Origin: Sympetrum striolatum
Lineage: Eukaryota; Arthropoda; Insecta; Odonata; Libellulidae
NCBI GenBank assembly: GCA_947579665.1
Contig: OX388346.1
Span: 87,546,615 to 87,610,614 of the forward strand
DNA length: 64,000 bases
Direction: 5' to 3'
Positions 46,545 to 59,466 of this stretch are shown piece after piece; within the stretch, counting starts at the first letter, position 1; each line of letters begins with the position of its first letter. The translations under genes were made by a program, and so were the position numbers. Under the pieces are notes generated by a model that saw only the letters and a list, made by a program, of their open reading frames with translations, was not told the DNA's origin and searched no databases.

Positions 46545-47752
46545 CCCACATAACATAACATGTCTCAGAGACGTCTCAGAGACGTCTCTTGAGTCGTTCA
46601 CATCGCAACATCTCTCTGAGACGTTCTTATGAGACGTTTCAAGATCATGTTTTTCGTACTGCTATGAGACGTCTCAGAGACGTCTCATTTGAGACTTTTC
46701 AAGATATTTTTTTTCATGCGGCCAGAAACAATTGGTTGTGGCTGCTTAGGCATAAGGAATTAATATTACTTCAATGTTTGGTATTGCCTTTAGTGTCGTA
46801 TAATTATTAAGTTATTCGAGTATTTCAAAAATTATGTATGTTTTACGATTCATTAGTTTAAAGATTGTGGTATGGTGGACATCCATTGAAATTGATTATA
46901 ATCATAGCGTAGACGTTAAAACAACGTTGTTATTGTTTAAAACGTTCTTATGACATGATTATTTTAAATATGAAATTGTAATTACTTATTTAATATTATA
47001 TACTTGTTGTAGCATGTTATCTGTTCTCTAAAACGATAATTATAAATTTATAGATATGTGCAAATGTTTTATACGTATTTTAAGTGTATATCATAAATCT
47101 AATAATAATAAATAAATTTCCAATATCGTAATATTTTTAGGATTTCAGTGAAACATTTCAAAAGATGAAAAAAGAAATCGATCGCGAAAGTTATTCAAAA
47201 GTTGATTTCCTTGTATTTTTCTCATGCTTTATTTTCTTTGGAAATGGATCTTGCGAGGACCATCTTCCTTTTGTCCGTATTTCCTGAGGTCGCGAGGGCC
47301 ACCCGTTGACCGTAGTGCTCCGGGAAAAGTCGAGGACACCGGTATGTCAAACGAAGGAACGGGACGTGTAAACCCTTGTACGGAAGAAGAAGATTTCTCC
47401 CCGCACTCCCTCAACGATCCTCAGTTATTTGGAAGACCTCGACCGTTTCTTTTTCTCCGGCTCTTTCCTTAGCCCCACATATGCGTAATGACTGTTGCGG
47501 AGCTGGTGGTCTATGGGAGGGGATGACCATATATGTGACCTATGGCCAGGGACGGCTTAAAATTTAAGCGTCCTTTTTCGGTTTTTTTGGGGAGTCAGGC
47601 AGCGGACGTGAAGGAGTAAGGACGATCATCAGAAACGAGAGATCCTCATTTTCAGTACCTAGGAAAATAAACCTCTTAAGATCTACACCTTTCTCTCACC
47701 CTTACGAGGATCGCCAATATCAGGTACAACGAACCTGATTCTTACATCTGGA

Positions 47753-47927
47753 CTTCTTCGCTGGACGTTTTATTCCATTTCAAATCAAGATTCTTTGTAA
47801 GTAGGTAAGTTTCCTTAATAATTATTTCCATGACTGCTTGTTCCCCAACTACCCGTTTAAGTTAACATGGTTGATATTCCAATCTTCTTCGCCGGACGTT
47901 TAATTCCATTTCAAATCAAGATTCTTT
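47753..47927 (+). repeat. Direct repeat inside the foldback (131 bp offset)
   Basis: 47753-47796 and 47884-47927 share 'cttcttcg(c)tggacgtt' and 'ttccatttcaaatcaagatt'. The GC-richer block 47220-47700 just upstream could be an LTR or UTR remnant; not identified. Confidence 0.5.
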
Positions 47928-48121
47928 TTGAATGATCTCCTTCATAGGTTATTATTCAACCACACGGCTGTTAGTTGTTGTAACCATATGCGCATTACTG
48001 TATTTCATTCATTACATATTTTGTTACAAATTCATTTTTCTTTCAGTGTAAAGTTCACTTTCAACGAGCCCTTTCCAGCGCATTATTTGCCTTGTGTCGT
48101 CGAGAACGTTTGCCGAAACTC

Positions 48122-48345
48122 CTAGTAGGTGGCGCTGATAAACACAAGGAAAACTTTTAGCAATAGGCGGTATGCGGTATGTATCCTGTATGCGGTGCAG
48201 TAAAGATTTTTTATTGTTTGATAAATACAGTCCTCGGCAAACAAACGAATGTTCGATTTCAGGATTTTTGGTAAGTCATTGATATAAATTAAAAATAGTA
48301 AAGGTCCTAGCACACTTCCCTGATAAATGTCTGAGGTTACATTTG
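48122..48345 (-). pseudogene. LINE RT scrap inside the foldback
   Basis: The minus strand reads YQGSVLGPLLFLIYINDLPK, then SNIRLFAEDCIYQTIKN, matching RT motifs 'qGSvLGPlLF.iYINDLP' and 'LFADD' (here FAED). It is closer to consensus than the similar piece at 44244-44549 and likely the same LINE family. Confidence 0.7.
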
Positions 48346-49159
48346 CAGTTTTTGATAATTGTTCACCAACCCTTGCATTTATTGTTCAATCACTCAGAAA
48401 TGAATTTATCCTTTTACTATTCTTGGATCAGTATTTGTAATTGAAAATAATGTGAAAATTATGTTAGAGATATTACCATGTGACCATAAATATGTATAAA
48501 ATGTATATTCTTAGCAATGTAAATAAATGATAATTTGCTTTCATCTACCATATGTTATTCAATGGCTTGTGTCCTTTCCAGTAGAAATTATACATCTGAG
48601 ATGTAACGAAACTACAATATTCCTAATCCAAATATTTGAATTTGTCTAAAGCTTTTCTATGTTTTATCTTTTGATGTATCTTTCAGGGACTCTTGTATAA
48701 TTTACCCTTTCAATAACTTTTAAGGAAGCTCAATTATTATTTATTTATTGTTCTCAAACTTTTTCAATTGGCTTCAAATATTTGGGTTTAGAATGATTCC
48801 TGCTATTAGTATTCAAAGAGGTTTCAAATATCTAGGAGAATTCTCAAAGAGATCTCTGTTACATCTCGGAGACGTCTCAAACGACATCTCAGAGTCGTCT
48901 CTGAGATGTCGCAAAACGTCCAGGAGACATCTCAAAGGACGTCTCTAAGGACGTCTCAGAGACGTCTCAAAGGACATCTCAGAGACGTCTCAGGGACGTC
49001 TCAAAGGACGTCTCCAGAGACGTATACAAGGCGGACATAGAGACGTCTCAGAGACGTCTCTGAGACGTCACAGAGCGCATATGCGCCGTCTCTGAGACGT
49101 CACTGAGCGCGTATGCGACGTCTCCGAGACGTCTCTGAGACGTGTTTCAGCTATGTGGG

Positions 49160-50944
49160 TCTTTTGACTTTCTCCGTCGCACATTGCATGGGGCCTGCAT
49201 TTTACGACTCTTCATCTTAAACTGTATGTGACGTGTTCAACAGATAGCAGGAGCTTCGCATGCCTCCATCTCATACTCAATGCATACATTCCCGAGGTCG
49301 GACCTCCATCAAAGCATTCAGAGAATAAGTATAGCATTAACGCGCCCGGCCTTTATGAGGTACTCTAGATAACTCAGAGGATGTTCTTTGCAGAAAACAA
49401 CAAGGAGTCTTTTGCAATTTCTAAATTAATTCCGTTTTCATGCCCTTCCAAAAGAGAGTGTAATGCAGTCACACTACGAAGACGTCAGATCTTCGTTTAG
49501 AATTACTCAAACAAATAATGCTGAAATACAATATAAGTTGATATGCGTTGGATCATTTCTGTCTCTAGTTATACAATTTCACAAAAAGTCGTATTGTTGG
49601 AGAACTTATTTAACGCGTATTTATTCTTACCAATTTATATTTATTTCTTCACATGTATTTTTATTTTACAAAAATTTAATATATATTTCGATGTTTTCTT
49701 TTTACAAATGAAGATCAATATGCACATCATGGTTTGTTATTGGTTATATGATCACTATGATTTGACTTAGGGTTATGAGTTAATGGAAGTTATTTTAGTA
49801 GTGTAGTGATTTGATATTATCACACTATATTACCATTATTTCTGTAATACATTTTTAATACCATTGTGTTTTTGTGTCATAACAAATTTTTATTTGTGTA
49901 GCCTGAGTGATACCAACGAAATAAACTTGTGTTAAGTTAAGCAGAGGCAGTCATTCCACGCCAATTCGGCATGAACATCGGCAAAATTGACCCTTGAGGT
50001 GACCGATTTTGACCAAATTTGGCAAATCGCTTTGATTTAATAAAAAATGAAAACTCCCGAACCGTTTTGAAATTTACGCAATTGTTTACGAAATATTGCA
50101 ATGTTTAAAAATTAAAATTTTACGAAAGTGCCTTCGCATTCGAGGCCATATCTCTGGTAATATAGAAGCTACCCAATATAGTTTAAATTATAGGTCTTGT
50201 GTTAGATAAGATAAATATAGAAAATTTAAACCGTTTAATAAAGTTTATATCAATTTTCCTCGTGTTTCCTCATGGTTAAATATATGAACCGGGGTATCAC
50301 ATCTCTGTAGTCACGGGCATGTGTTGTTTGCGACAAAATTTTCGTATATTTATCCTGATTTCTTCCGATTTAGAATACAAAACAATATTACACGACCAAA
50401 GTAAGGCTATTTATTCTATTTTCCTTCTTTTAGAATGTACTCATATTTCGTAGGATCATTATTTACAGCGTAATCCAGCAAAAGAAATAAGGACTTTAAA
50501 CGCTAAAAATTACTCCTTGTGTATCTTGTGGTAGAATTTTTGAGTCATCTTGAGTGAACAATGACAAACAACAAGTTTAGGAAAACATCGGTATGTCCTT
50601 CAGCTCTGTAATGAATTCCTAAATTTCATAGCTTATCTGATCGAAAAATTAATTTTCAAAGGTTACCCAATGTTGTGGAGTTACTGAAGTCGAATCAACA
50701 AATATTTTACACGACGGTGATTATTAAAGCCGACTAGTGAGGTCCCCAGCTAAAAATGATGGAAAGACAGCTGTTATTGCATAATTCCGAATATTGTGTG
50801 CAATTCAAAGTATACAACTATTATTGCATACATCTGATCTTTCTGAACAATCAAAATAAATACTCTATTTCAAACATCTATCACGATAGAAACAGAGGAT
50901 GGATATTAAAATAGCCTTAAATATTATCTTAGTAACTTAACATA
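49160..50944. other. Mostly AT-rich; nothing recognised
   Basis: Overlapping open frames at 49463-49770 are hydrophobic low-complexity translations without a domain. 49970-50260 has repeat-like wording ('ttcggcatgaacatcggc') but no family was assigned. Confidence 0.4.
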
Positions 50945-51266
50945 CTTGTTGGTGCACACTAAATAGAAGTATGAATCCAACCTCTATGCCTATATAACTC
51001 ATCGATGAATGCGACCTTTTCAGTTCTCTTAATCGCTCAACATTGGAGCTTCGAATAATCCGTATTTGCGACTTCGTGAGTTCACTAACGAGGCATTTGC
51101 CAAACATCTTACAGAAGTTCTTCAATTTAGAAGTCTTTAAGCAGATCAATGGTGAACTTTGCGTAGAAACAATTTCCTTTCGGAAGGGGCTAGTTTTTTC
51201 CATTTGTGCTTTTGAATGTTTTGAACTCTTTCTCGAGGTACAAATGAACTGGGCGATGAAAGGCAT
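50945..51266 (-). CDS. Candidate coding exon, unidentified
   Basis: On the minus strand an ATG at 51266 opens about 107 codons, starting MPFIAQFICTSRKSSKHSKA, with a hydrophobic stretch YIGIEVGFILLFSV near the end. It is followed by a good donor-like CAACAA|GTATGT. Codon content is mixed and not low-complexity. No domain is recognised and no second exon was found, so it may be chance. Confidence 0.25.
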
Positions 51267-52739
51267 TTCCTAACGGACGCTTGCTCATTAATTTTCTCGT
51301 CTGGAATTAATACTTTTCTTGCGAAAATAAACAGTCATTCGAACTGTAGAAATTTAGTCAGACATAGGAAAGAATCAGACCTTTCAAATGGTTTCCTGGT
51401 TATATTTTTCGCTAGACTCCATTTAAACAACGTCACACACTACATATATGAAAATCCACTTCACTTCAAATGACTTCCGTATTAGCTTCTCGTTTTACAG
51501 TTTTTTTAGGAGATGCATCAGCGAAATTAGATCATGCTTAACTGGTTAAGGAATCTAACGAACGAATAGTTTTCCATATTTCTTTACGCCCTAAGACGCC
51601 TCTAATAGAATTACTCTACAGAGAAATGAACTGACTTTTTTAGCAGTTGTTTGACGAAAAATCCGGCAATTCCGAATTTTCATACGATTCGCTACTTTTG
51701 TCTTCAATTATGTGAGGGGGGGTAGCCAAAATTCCTGAGATATCTTTTTGGGGAGTGCGTGTTATTATCAGTGTGCGTATACGTATCAGATGATTTTTTT
51801 ACGATGAAAACTGATAAATATTGAAATACATTATATCACTATAGGGATAAAGAAACTTTGTACTTCCGGCGAGAAAGCAGGAGTTTGTCGTTATCTATGA
51901 ACCGGAGCGAAAACAGAAATATAAAATTAACACGGTTTGATATCATTGAAATTATTTGTCAAAAGACGCAGTAGTCACTGAATAACATAGTTTGGACACA
52001 TCTTTGAAGTGATTTGCTACGATGAATGTTTCTGTGTTAGAAATCACCCGAAGGAAAGAAGCAGTCACTATGTAGGTACTCCGAAGATATTCCGGGTTGT
52101 GCTTGCAGGAATGATTGGCCATGGAGAAGAAAGGTTCACTCAACCATCCCTTCTAAGCTTCTTAGAGACTTTAAGCATTTAACCATTCATCTGAAGTTAA
52201 AGTCACCCCCGAGACCAAAAAATGAACTTAGCTTTAGATACCTTCCTTCCCTTATTGCAAAGATTTTCTGCATAGGGGTCGTCCTTAAATGACATCACAC
52301 TTTAATATGGGCCTCAGAATATGTGACGCATCAACATCATTCAAGGATGTGAGCGGATGATAAGGCCAACCTTAAATTATGTCGCAGTTGTGTTATAAAG
52401 TGTGTATAAAAATATTCGACGTATGTTTTCTTTCCTTAAGTTTTTGATGGATCTTCCTGCTCATTCGTTCTTTTTGCCATAGTTCGTATTTAGCTAAGGG
52501 TGTTTCTCTAATATGAGGCTTCGGATTAATCCAGTGAAGTGTCCTTCATTTCATATTTCAGTCATGATTGAGCGAAATCGAAATGCTTGAAAAGTTTTCA
52601 CGTGTTTGGGATTTGAATATAATTGTGAATTGGATATCGTAACTTCTTGTGCCATTACCATGCTATGATTAAATGGAAATGGGACGAAATTACATATTTA
52701 TCTATAAAATTTACCTGCATATATTAGCTTCATGAGTTA
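51267..52739. other. No gene recognised
   Basis: A 63-codon minus-strand frame (51952-52143) has no domain. The six-hairpin array 2 begins at about 52740. Confidence 0.4.
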
Positions 52740-53690
52740 AGGATACATGGTGGCGATTTTCAAAAATTTTTAAATAATACTTCCCGGATAGGTAGAGAAT
52801 CAAAAATCAAGGAGCTTCTAGATATGGTTGAGAACTATTGAAAACGTTAATGACTTCTAATGAAAACGTCCTGGGTTCGATGCTAGGACGATGCAAAAAT
52901 CCCGCATTTAAAATGCATGGGGATAGTTTTTCATTAATTTTTTTGATGCACTTATCGGAATGTAAGGATTTTCTCACTGAGCTAGAAGATATATATTAAG
53001 GATTTGTTTAAGAAAAAAAATTTCATAAGACCGTACTATCCCTGGGTTCGATGCCAGAGCACATTAACTTTTCTCTCATAAGGAATATAAGGAAAAAGTA
53101 AGACGTTGTTTGAGGCAGTTACAGCCAATATTTTGGCTTGAATTTTCACACATAGTTAAAGATGGTGATCTTCTATTATGTTGCATAGGAAGTATTAATA
53201 GAAAGACCCTGGTTCGATGCCGGGCGGTAAATATGTCTCCCGTTTAAAATACATTGGGTTAATATTTCATTATTTTTTTGATGCACTTATCGAAATGTTA
53301 CGAAGTTCGTAATAGGATAGAAGATGTATGGTAAGAATTGCTTTAAGAAAAAAAAATTCATAAGACCGTACTATTCCTGGGTTCGATGCCAGAGCACATT
53401 AACATTTCTCTCATAAGGAATATAAGGGAAAAGTAGGACGTCGATTGAGGCAGTTGCAGCCAATATTTCTGCTTGAATTTTCACACATAGTTAGAGATGG
53501 TGATCTTCTATTGTGATACATAGTATGTTCACCAGTAAGACCCGGGTTCAATGCCAGACGATGAAATTTCAGCGAATTTTAAGAAAAATTTCAATCCTTT
53601 TTTTTCTTTTGAGGAACGTCCCGATATGATGCCGATATGAAATCAGTATTGCCGATCTGCTTGCAGTATGCAAGCTACATTTTACTCGTA
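52740..53690 (+). mobile_element. Six-hairpin element copy 10 (type I, 5' truncated)
   Basis: Lacks the first module. Five hairpins lie near 52868, 53044, 53213, 53380 and 53547. The 3' hairpin and TTTTACTCG end at 53690 are intact. Left edge of array 2. Confidence 0.75.
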
Positions 53691-53699
53691 CCTATATAT

Positions 53700-54780
53700 A
53701 TACGAGAAAAATGTTGCTTGCATACTGCAAGCAGATAGACAACACTATTTTAATGTCGGCATCATACAGTGACGGCCATCAAAAGAATAAAATGGATTGA
53801 AATTTTTCTTAAAATTCGCTGAAATTCCATCGTCTGGCATCGAACCCGGGTCTTTACAGTGAACTTACTATACAGCACAATAGAACATCACCATCTCTAA
53901 CTATGTGTGAAAATTCAAGCAAAAATATGGGCTACAACTGCCTCAAAAGAAGTTCTAATTTTCAAGAATTTAAACGGCTCTCTGGATTCGAACCAAGGAC
54001 GGTCTTGGAATTCTAAAAAATGTTTCTGAAAGTTATTTATGATCTCTATCAATATGCCGAATTTCAAGTTTCTATATTATTGGGAAAGGTTTCAAAATAA
54101 TTCCTAAAAATCGGATCAACTTCTGATTGCAGAGACACCTAGTGTCGAACCCAGGACACATTGATAGCTGTGAATGCACTGTTTGATTTGTATGTACTTG
54201 ATCTTTCTATATGCAAAGTTTGAAGTCGATATCGTGCCGGGAAGTACCTCAATTTTGTTTGCGTTATCTCCGTAAGAAATGCATTGAGAAGTTCAAATGG
54301 CCCCCTGGGATCGAACCAAGGACCATCAGCGAACATGTAAAATTCGATTATGAAATATATTCATGATATCCATGCACGTGCCGAGTTTTGCGTATCCATG
54401 TTATCGGGAAAGAATAAAAAAAAAATCTTCAAAATCGCCGCAATGCATTTTAAACGGCCGATTTTTGCCCCAACGTAGCATCGAACCAATGACCATATTC
54501 GGTCATGTCTTTTTCATTTTCGTTGGATATGCACGGCTTCTAGCGACCCTTCGAATTTCAACTCTCTCCTTTTCCGGGAAGTGCCTCAAAAAAATTTTCG
54601 AAAATCCCCGCCATGTAATCTTATGGGGAAAATCGCGACTTTGGGGGCTTCTGGAATCGAACCCATGACACCGAGGTTCAAAGTCGGCTTTTTCCTGGAG
54701 GTTACACGTCATGGCCATAACGTCGTAAAAATTTCAAGTCGGTGGCACTTGTGGAACATGGTTAGAATTTTGATCCCCTA
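53700..54780 (-). mobile_element. Six-hairpin element copy 11 (type II)
   Basis: Tail to tail with copy 10, 5' variant B. Hairpins near 53842, 53985, 54145, 54308, 54479 and 54655. Confidence 0.8.
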
Positions 54781-54847
54781 CATATATCTATTATATATAG
54801 ATGCTTCTCCGGATTCATTCATATATATAGATAGGTATATAGATAGG
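54781..54847. repeat. Linker with one direct motif copy
   Basis: One GCTTCTCCGGATTCATTC, then 'tagataggtatatagatagg'. Confidence 0.65.
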
Positions 54848-55815
54848 TACGAGTAAAATGTAGCTTGCATGCTGCAAGCATATCGAAAACACTAATTTAA
54901 TTTCGGCATCATATCGGGAAGGCCGTCAAAAGAGAAAAAAAAGGATTGCATATAGCAGATACATTGGCTCCAACTTCCTCAAACGACGTCCTACTTTTCA
55001 ATAATGTATATGGCTCTCTGGATTCGAACCAAGGACGATCTAGGAAATTTAAAACACGTTTTTGAAATGTATCTATGTTCTCTATCTATATGCCTAATTT
55101 CATGTTTTAATATTATTGTGATGGGGTTTAAATTAATTCTTAAAAATTGGATAATTTACTGATTGTAGAGACGCCTGGTGTCGAACCCAGGAAATATTGG
55201 TAGCTGTGAATACACAGTATGACTTATTAGGACTTCATCTTATTTCATACAAATTTTGAAGTCGATATCGTGCCGGGAAGTACCTAAAATTTGTTTCCGT
55301 TTTCTCCGTAAGAAATGCATTGAGGAATTTAAATGTCCCTCTGGGATCGAACCAAGGACCATCAGCGAATATATAAAATTTGATTATGATATATATTTAT
55401 GGTATCTAACCTCATACCAAATTTCAAGTTTTTATGCCATCGGAAAAGGGTCCAAAAAAAATCTTAAAAATCGCCACAATGCATTTTAAACGGCCGATTT
55501 TTGACCCGACCTAGCATCGAACCAAGGATAATATTCGTAGATATCTTTATTGTTTCCTTTAGATATGCATGGCATCTAGCGATCCCTTGAATTTCAAATC
55601 TCTCCTTTTCCGGGAAGTGCCCCAAAAAAATTTTCGAAAATCTTCACCATGTATCCTTATGGAGAAAATCGGGACTTTGGGGCCTTCTGGAATCGAACCC
55701 ATGACACCGAGGTTCAATTTCGGCTTTTTCCTGGAGGTTACACGTTATGGCCAATATGTCGTAAAAATTTCAAGTCAGTGGCACTTCTGGAACATGGCTA
55801 GAATTTTGATCCCCT
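54848..55815 (-). mobile_element. Element copy 12 (type II) lacking one module
   Basis: Only 968 bp, with five hairpins near 55020, 55180, 55347, 55518 and 55693. The module next to the 3' end is deleted near 54950, where 'aaaggattg' joins 'catatagcag'. Confidence 0.75.
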
Positions 55816-55878
55816 ATATATATCTATTATATATAGATGCTTCTCCGGATTCATTCATATATATACCTATATAGATAG
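55816..55878. repeat. Linker with one direct motif copy
   Basis: One GCTTCTCCGGATTCATTC. It continues into 'tacctatatagatagatagg', also present in front of copy 3. Confidence 0.65.
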
Positions 55879-56987
55879 ATAGGATACAAATTCACAGCCT
55901 AAACTACAAGCGTCATTGATCTGAAATTTTTATGACATATTGGCCATAACGTGAAACCCCCAGGAAAAAAGAGACTTTGATCCTCAGTGTCATAGGTTCG
56001 ATTCCAGAGGGCCCCAAAGTCCCGATTTTTCCCGTTTGAATGCATTGCCGTGATTTTCGGGAATTAAAAAAAAATACTTTCCGGATAGGTAGAGAAGTAA
56101 AACTCAAGGTGCCTATATTTATGGTCTTGGACTTTCGAAAACATCAATGACTTTTACAAAAGTTATCCTGGGTTCGATGCTAGGACGATGCAAAGATCTG
56201 CCCTTTAAAATACATGGGAGCCGTTTTTCATTATTTTTTTAGATGCACTTATCGAAATGATAGGATGTTCGTGCTTGGCTGGAAGATGTATGGTTCAAAT
56301 AAGTTTTAGAAAAAAATTTTCATAAGACCGTACTGTTCCTGGGTTCGAAGCCAGAGCACAATAACGTTTCTCTCATAAGGAATATAAAGGAAAAGTAGGA
56401 CGTCATTTGAGGCAGTTGTAACCAATATTTCTGCTTGAATTTGCATACGCGGTTAGAGATGGTGTTTTTCTTTTGTGCTGCATAGAAAGTATTGCCTGAA
56501 AGACCCGGGTTCGATGCCGGGCGGTAAAAATATCACCCATATATAATACTATGGGGTATCTTTTCATAATTTTTTTTATGCATTTATCGATATGTAAGGG
56601 AGCTCTTGCTTAGATGGAAGATGTATATTAACACTTTGTTTAAGAAAAAAAATAGATAAGACCATGCTGTTCCTGGGTTCGATGCCAGAGCACATTATAA
56701 TTTCTCAAATAAGGAGTGTATGTGAATAGTAGGACGTCGTTTGAGGTAGTTGCACCTAATAGTTTTGCTTGAATTTTCACACATAGTTTGATATGGTAAT
56801 TTTCTATTTTGCTGCATAGTAAGTACACCAGGAAGACCGGGGTTCGCTGCCAGGTGATTAAATTGCAGCGAATTCTACGAATATTTTGAATTTTTTTTTT
56901 TCTTTTGATGTCCGTCCCGATATGATGCCGATATGAAATTAGTGTTGTCGATCTGCTTGCAGTATGCAAGCTACATTTTACTCGTAT
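55879..56987 (+). mobile_element. Six-hairpin element copy 13 (type I)
   Basis: Nearly identical to copy 3 (5525-6631), about 50 kb away; only scattered differences were seen, such as tataaaag/tacaaaag near the second hairpin. Six hairpins. Confidence 0.8.
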
Positions 56988-57127
56988 ATATCTATTATAT
57001 ATAGATGCTTCTCCGGATTCATTCATGTATCCATATCTATTATATATAGATGCTTCTCCGGATTCATTCATATATATAGCCATATAGCTATATAGCCATA
57101 TAGCTATATAGCTATATAGCTATATAG
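56988..57127. repeat. Linker with two direct motifs and an ATATAGCT microsatellite
   Basis: Two copies of GCTTCTCCGGATTCATTC, then a self-complementary (ATATAGCT/CCATATAG) run at about 57073-57126. Confidence 0.7.
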
Positions 57128-58240
57128 ATAGGATACAAATTCACAGGCTAAACTACAAGCGTCATTGCCTTGAAATTTTTATGACGTATTGGCCATAACG
57201 TGAAACCCCCAGGAAAAAAGCGACTTTGATCCTCAGTGTCATAGGTTCGATTCCAGAGGGCCCCAAAGTCCCGATTTTTCCCGTTTAAATGCTATGCCGT
57301 GATTTTCAGGAATTAAAAAAAAATACTTTCCGGATAGGTAGAGGAATAAAACTCAAGGTGCCTATACTTATGGTCTTGGACTTTCGAAAACATCAATGAC
57401 TTTCACAAAAAATATCCTGCGTTCGATGCTAGGTCGATGCAAAGATCTTCCCTTTAAAATACATGGGACCTTTATTTCATTATTTTTTTTGATGCACTTC
57501 TCGAAATAATAGGAAGTTAGTGCTTAGCCGGAAAGTGTAAGGTAAGAATTGGTTTAAGAAGAAAATTTTCGTAAGACCGTGCTATTCCTGGGTTCGATGC
57601 CAGAGCACATTAACATTTCTCTCATAAGGAATGTAAGGGAAAAGTAAGACCTCGATTGAGGCAGTTGCAGCCAATATATCTGCTTGAATTTTCGCACATA
57701 GTTAAAGATTAATATCTTCTATAATGTTGCATAGGAATTTTTACCAGAAAGACCCGGGTTCGATGCCGGGCGGTAAATATGTCTCCCGTTTAAAATACAT
57801 AGGTTTAGTATTTCAATATTTTTTTGATGCACTTATAGAAATGATAGGAAGTTCGTACTCGGCTGGAAGATGTATGAAAAGAATTGGTTTTAGAAAAAAA
57901 TCAGATAACACCGTACTATTCCTGGGTTCGATGCCAGAGCACATTAGCATTTCTATCATAAGGAATATAAGGGAAACGTAGGACGTCGTTTGAGGCAGTT
58001 GCAGTTAATATTTCTACTTGAATTTTCACACATAGTTACAGATGGTGATCTTCTATGGTTCTGCATAGTAAGTATGACCGGGAAGACCTGGGTTCGATGC
58101 CAGACGAATAAATTGCAGCGGAAATTAAGAATATTTTCTAATCATTTTTTTTTCTTTTGAGGAGTCACTCTATGTGTTGCCGACAAAAAACTTTTGTTAT
58201 CAATGTGCTTGCAGTATGCAAGCAACATTTTACTCGTATA
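57128..58240 (+). mobile_element. Six-hairpin element copy 14 (type I)
   Basis: Hairpins near 57245, 57420, 57594, 57757, 57927 and 58091. The fourth is a perfect CCCGG/CCGGG. Its last module matches copy 1 rather than copy 13. Tail to tail with copy 15. Confidence 0.8.
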
Positions 58241-58249
58241 TATATATAT

Positions 58250-59359
58250 ATACGAGTAAAATGTAGCTTGCATACTGCAAGCAGATCGACAACACTAATT
58301 TCATATCGGCATCATATCGGGACGGACATCAAAAGAAAAAAAAAATTCAAAATATTCGTAGAATTCGCTGCAATTTAATCACCTGGCAGCGAACCCCGGT
58401 CTTCCTGTTGTACTTACTATGCAGCAAAATAGAAAATTACCATATCAAACTATGTGTGAAAATTCAAGCAAAACTATTAGGTGCAACTACCTCAAACGAC
58501 GTCCTACTATTCACATACACTCCTTATTTGAGAAATTATAATGTGCTCTGGCATCGAACCCAGGAACAGCATGGTCTTATCAATTTTTTTTCTTAAACAA
58601 AGTGTTAATATACATCTTCCATCTAAGCAAGAGCTCCCTTACATATCGATAAATGCATAAAAAAATTATGAAAAGATACCCCATAGTATTATATATGGGT
58701 GATATTTTTACCGCCCGGCATCGAACCCGGGTCTTTTAGGCAATACTTTCTATGCAGCACAAAAGAAAAACACCATCTCTAAGCGCGTATGCAAATTCAA
58801 GCAGAAATATTGGTTACAACTGCCTCAAATGACGTCCTACTTTTCCTTTATATTCCTTATGAGAGAAACGTTATTGTGCTCTGGCTTCGAACCCAGGAAC
58901 AGTACGGTCTTATGAAAATTTTTTTCTAAAACTTATTCGTACCATACATCTTCCAGCCAAGCACGAACATCCTATCATTTCGATAAGTGCATCTAAAAAA
59001 ATAATGAAAAACGGCTCCCATGTATTTTAAAGGGCAGATCTTTGCATCGTCCTAGCATCAAACCCAGGATAACTTTTGTAAAAGTCATTGATGTTTTCGA
59101 AAGTCCAAGACCATAAATATAGGCACCTTGAGTTTTACTTCTCTACCTATCCGGAAAGTATTTTTTTTTAATTCCCGAAAATCACGGCAATGCATTCAAA
59201 CGGGAAAAATCGGGACTTTGGAGCCCCCTGGCATCGAACCCATGACACTGAGGATCCTAATTGCAATTTTTCTGGTAGTTACACGTTATGGCCAATACGC
59301 CGTAAAAATTTCAGCTCAATCACTCTTGTGGTTTAGGCTGTGAGTTTGTATCCTCTCTA
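58250..59359 (-). mobile_element. Six-hairpin element copy 15 (chimeric)
   Basis: From its 3' end to about 59220 it is nearly identical to the reverse complement of copy 13. Beyond that, the terminal module matches copy 17 instead ('gagccccctgg', 'ttacggcgtattggcc', 'acaagagtgattg'). The switch falls at or within a few bases of the first hairpin. Hairpins near 58385, 58552, 58720, 58887, 59055 and 59231. Confidence 0.8.
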
Positions 59360-59466
59360 TATATATATATATATGGATACATGAATGAATCCGGAGAAGC
59401 ATCTATCTATTATATATAGATGCTTCTCCGGATTCATTCATATATATATATAGATAGGTATATAGA
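59360..59466. repeat. Palindromic linker (inverted plus direct motif)
   Basis: GAATGAATCCGGAGAAGC followed shortly by GCTTCTCCGGATTCATTC makes a near-perfect palindrome with arms of at least 22 bp (about 59385-59440). Confidence 0.75.

Larger units (their letters stand above)
46545..49159. mobile_element. Foldback element with arms of repeated GAGACGTCTC
   Basis: It starts CCCACATAACATAACATG (46545) and ends with the near reverse complement GTTTCAGCTATGTGGG (49159). Next to each end are arrays of the 10-bp palindrome GAGACGTCTC and variants, in ~11-12 bp steps: 46561-46695 on the left, 48862-49145 on the right. The termini are about 30 bp inverted repeats. The interior holds a LINE scrap and unknown sequence; no transposase is visible. 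No target duplication is obvious. Superfamily unknown. Confidence 0.65.

Noticed and set aside
47224..47567. GC-rich overlapping open frames as a host gene
   Set aside because: Frames conflict on both strands and show no domain; they lie inside the foldback element and look like UTR or LTR material.
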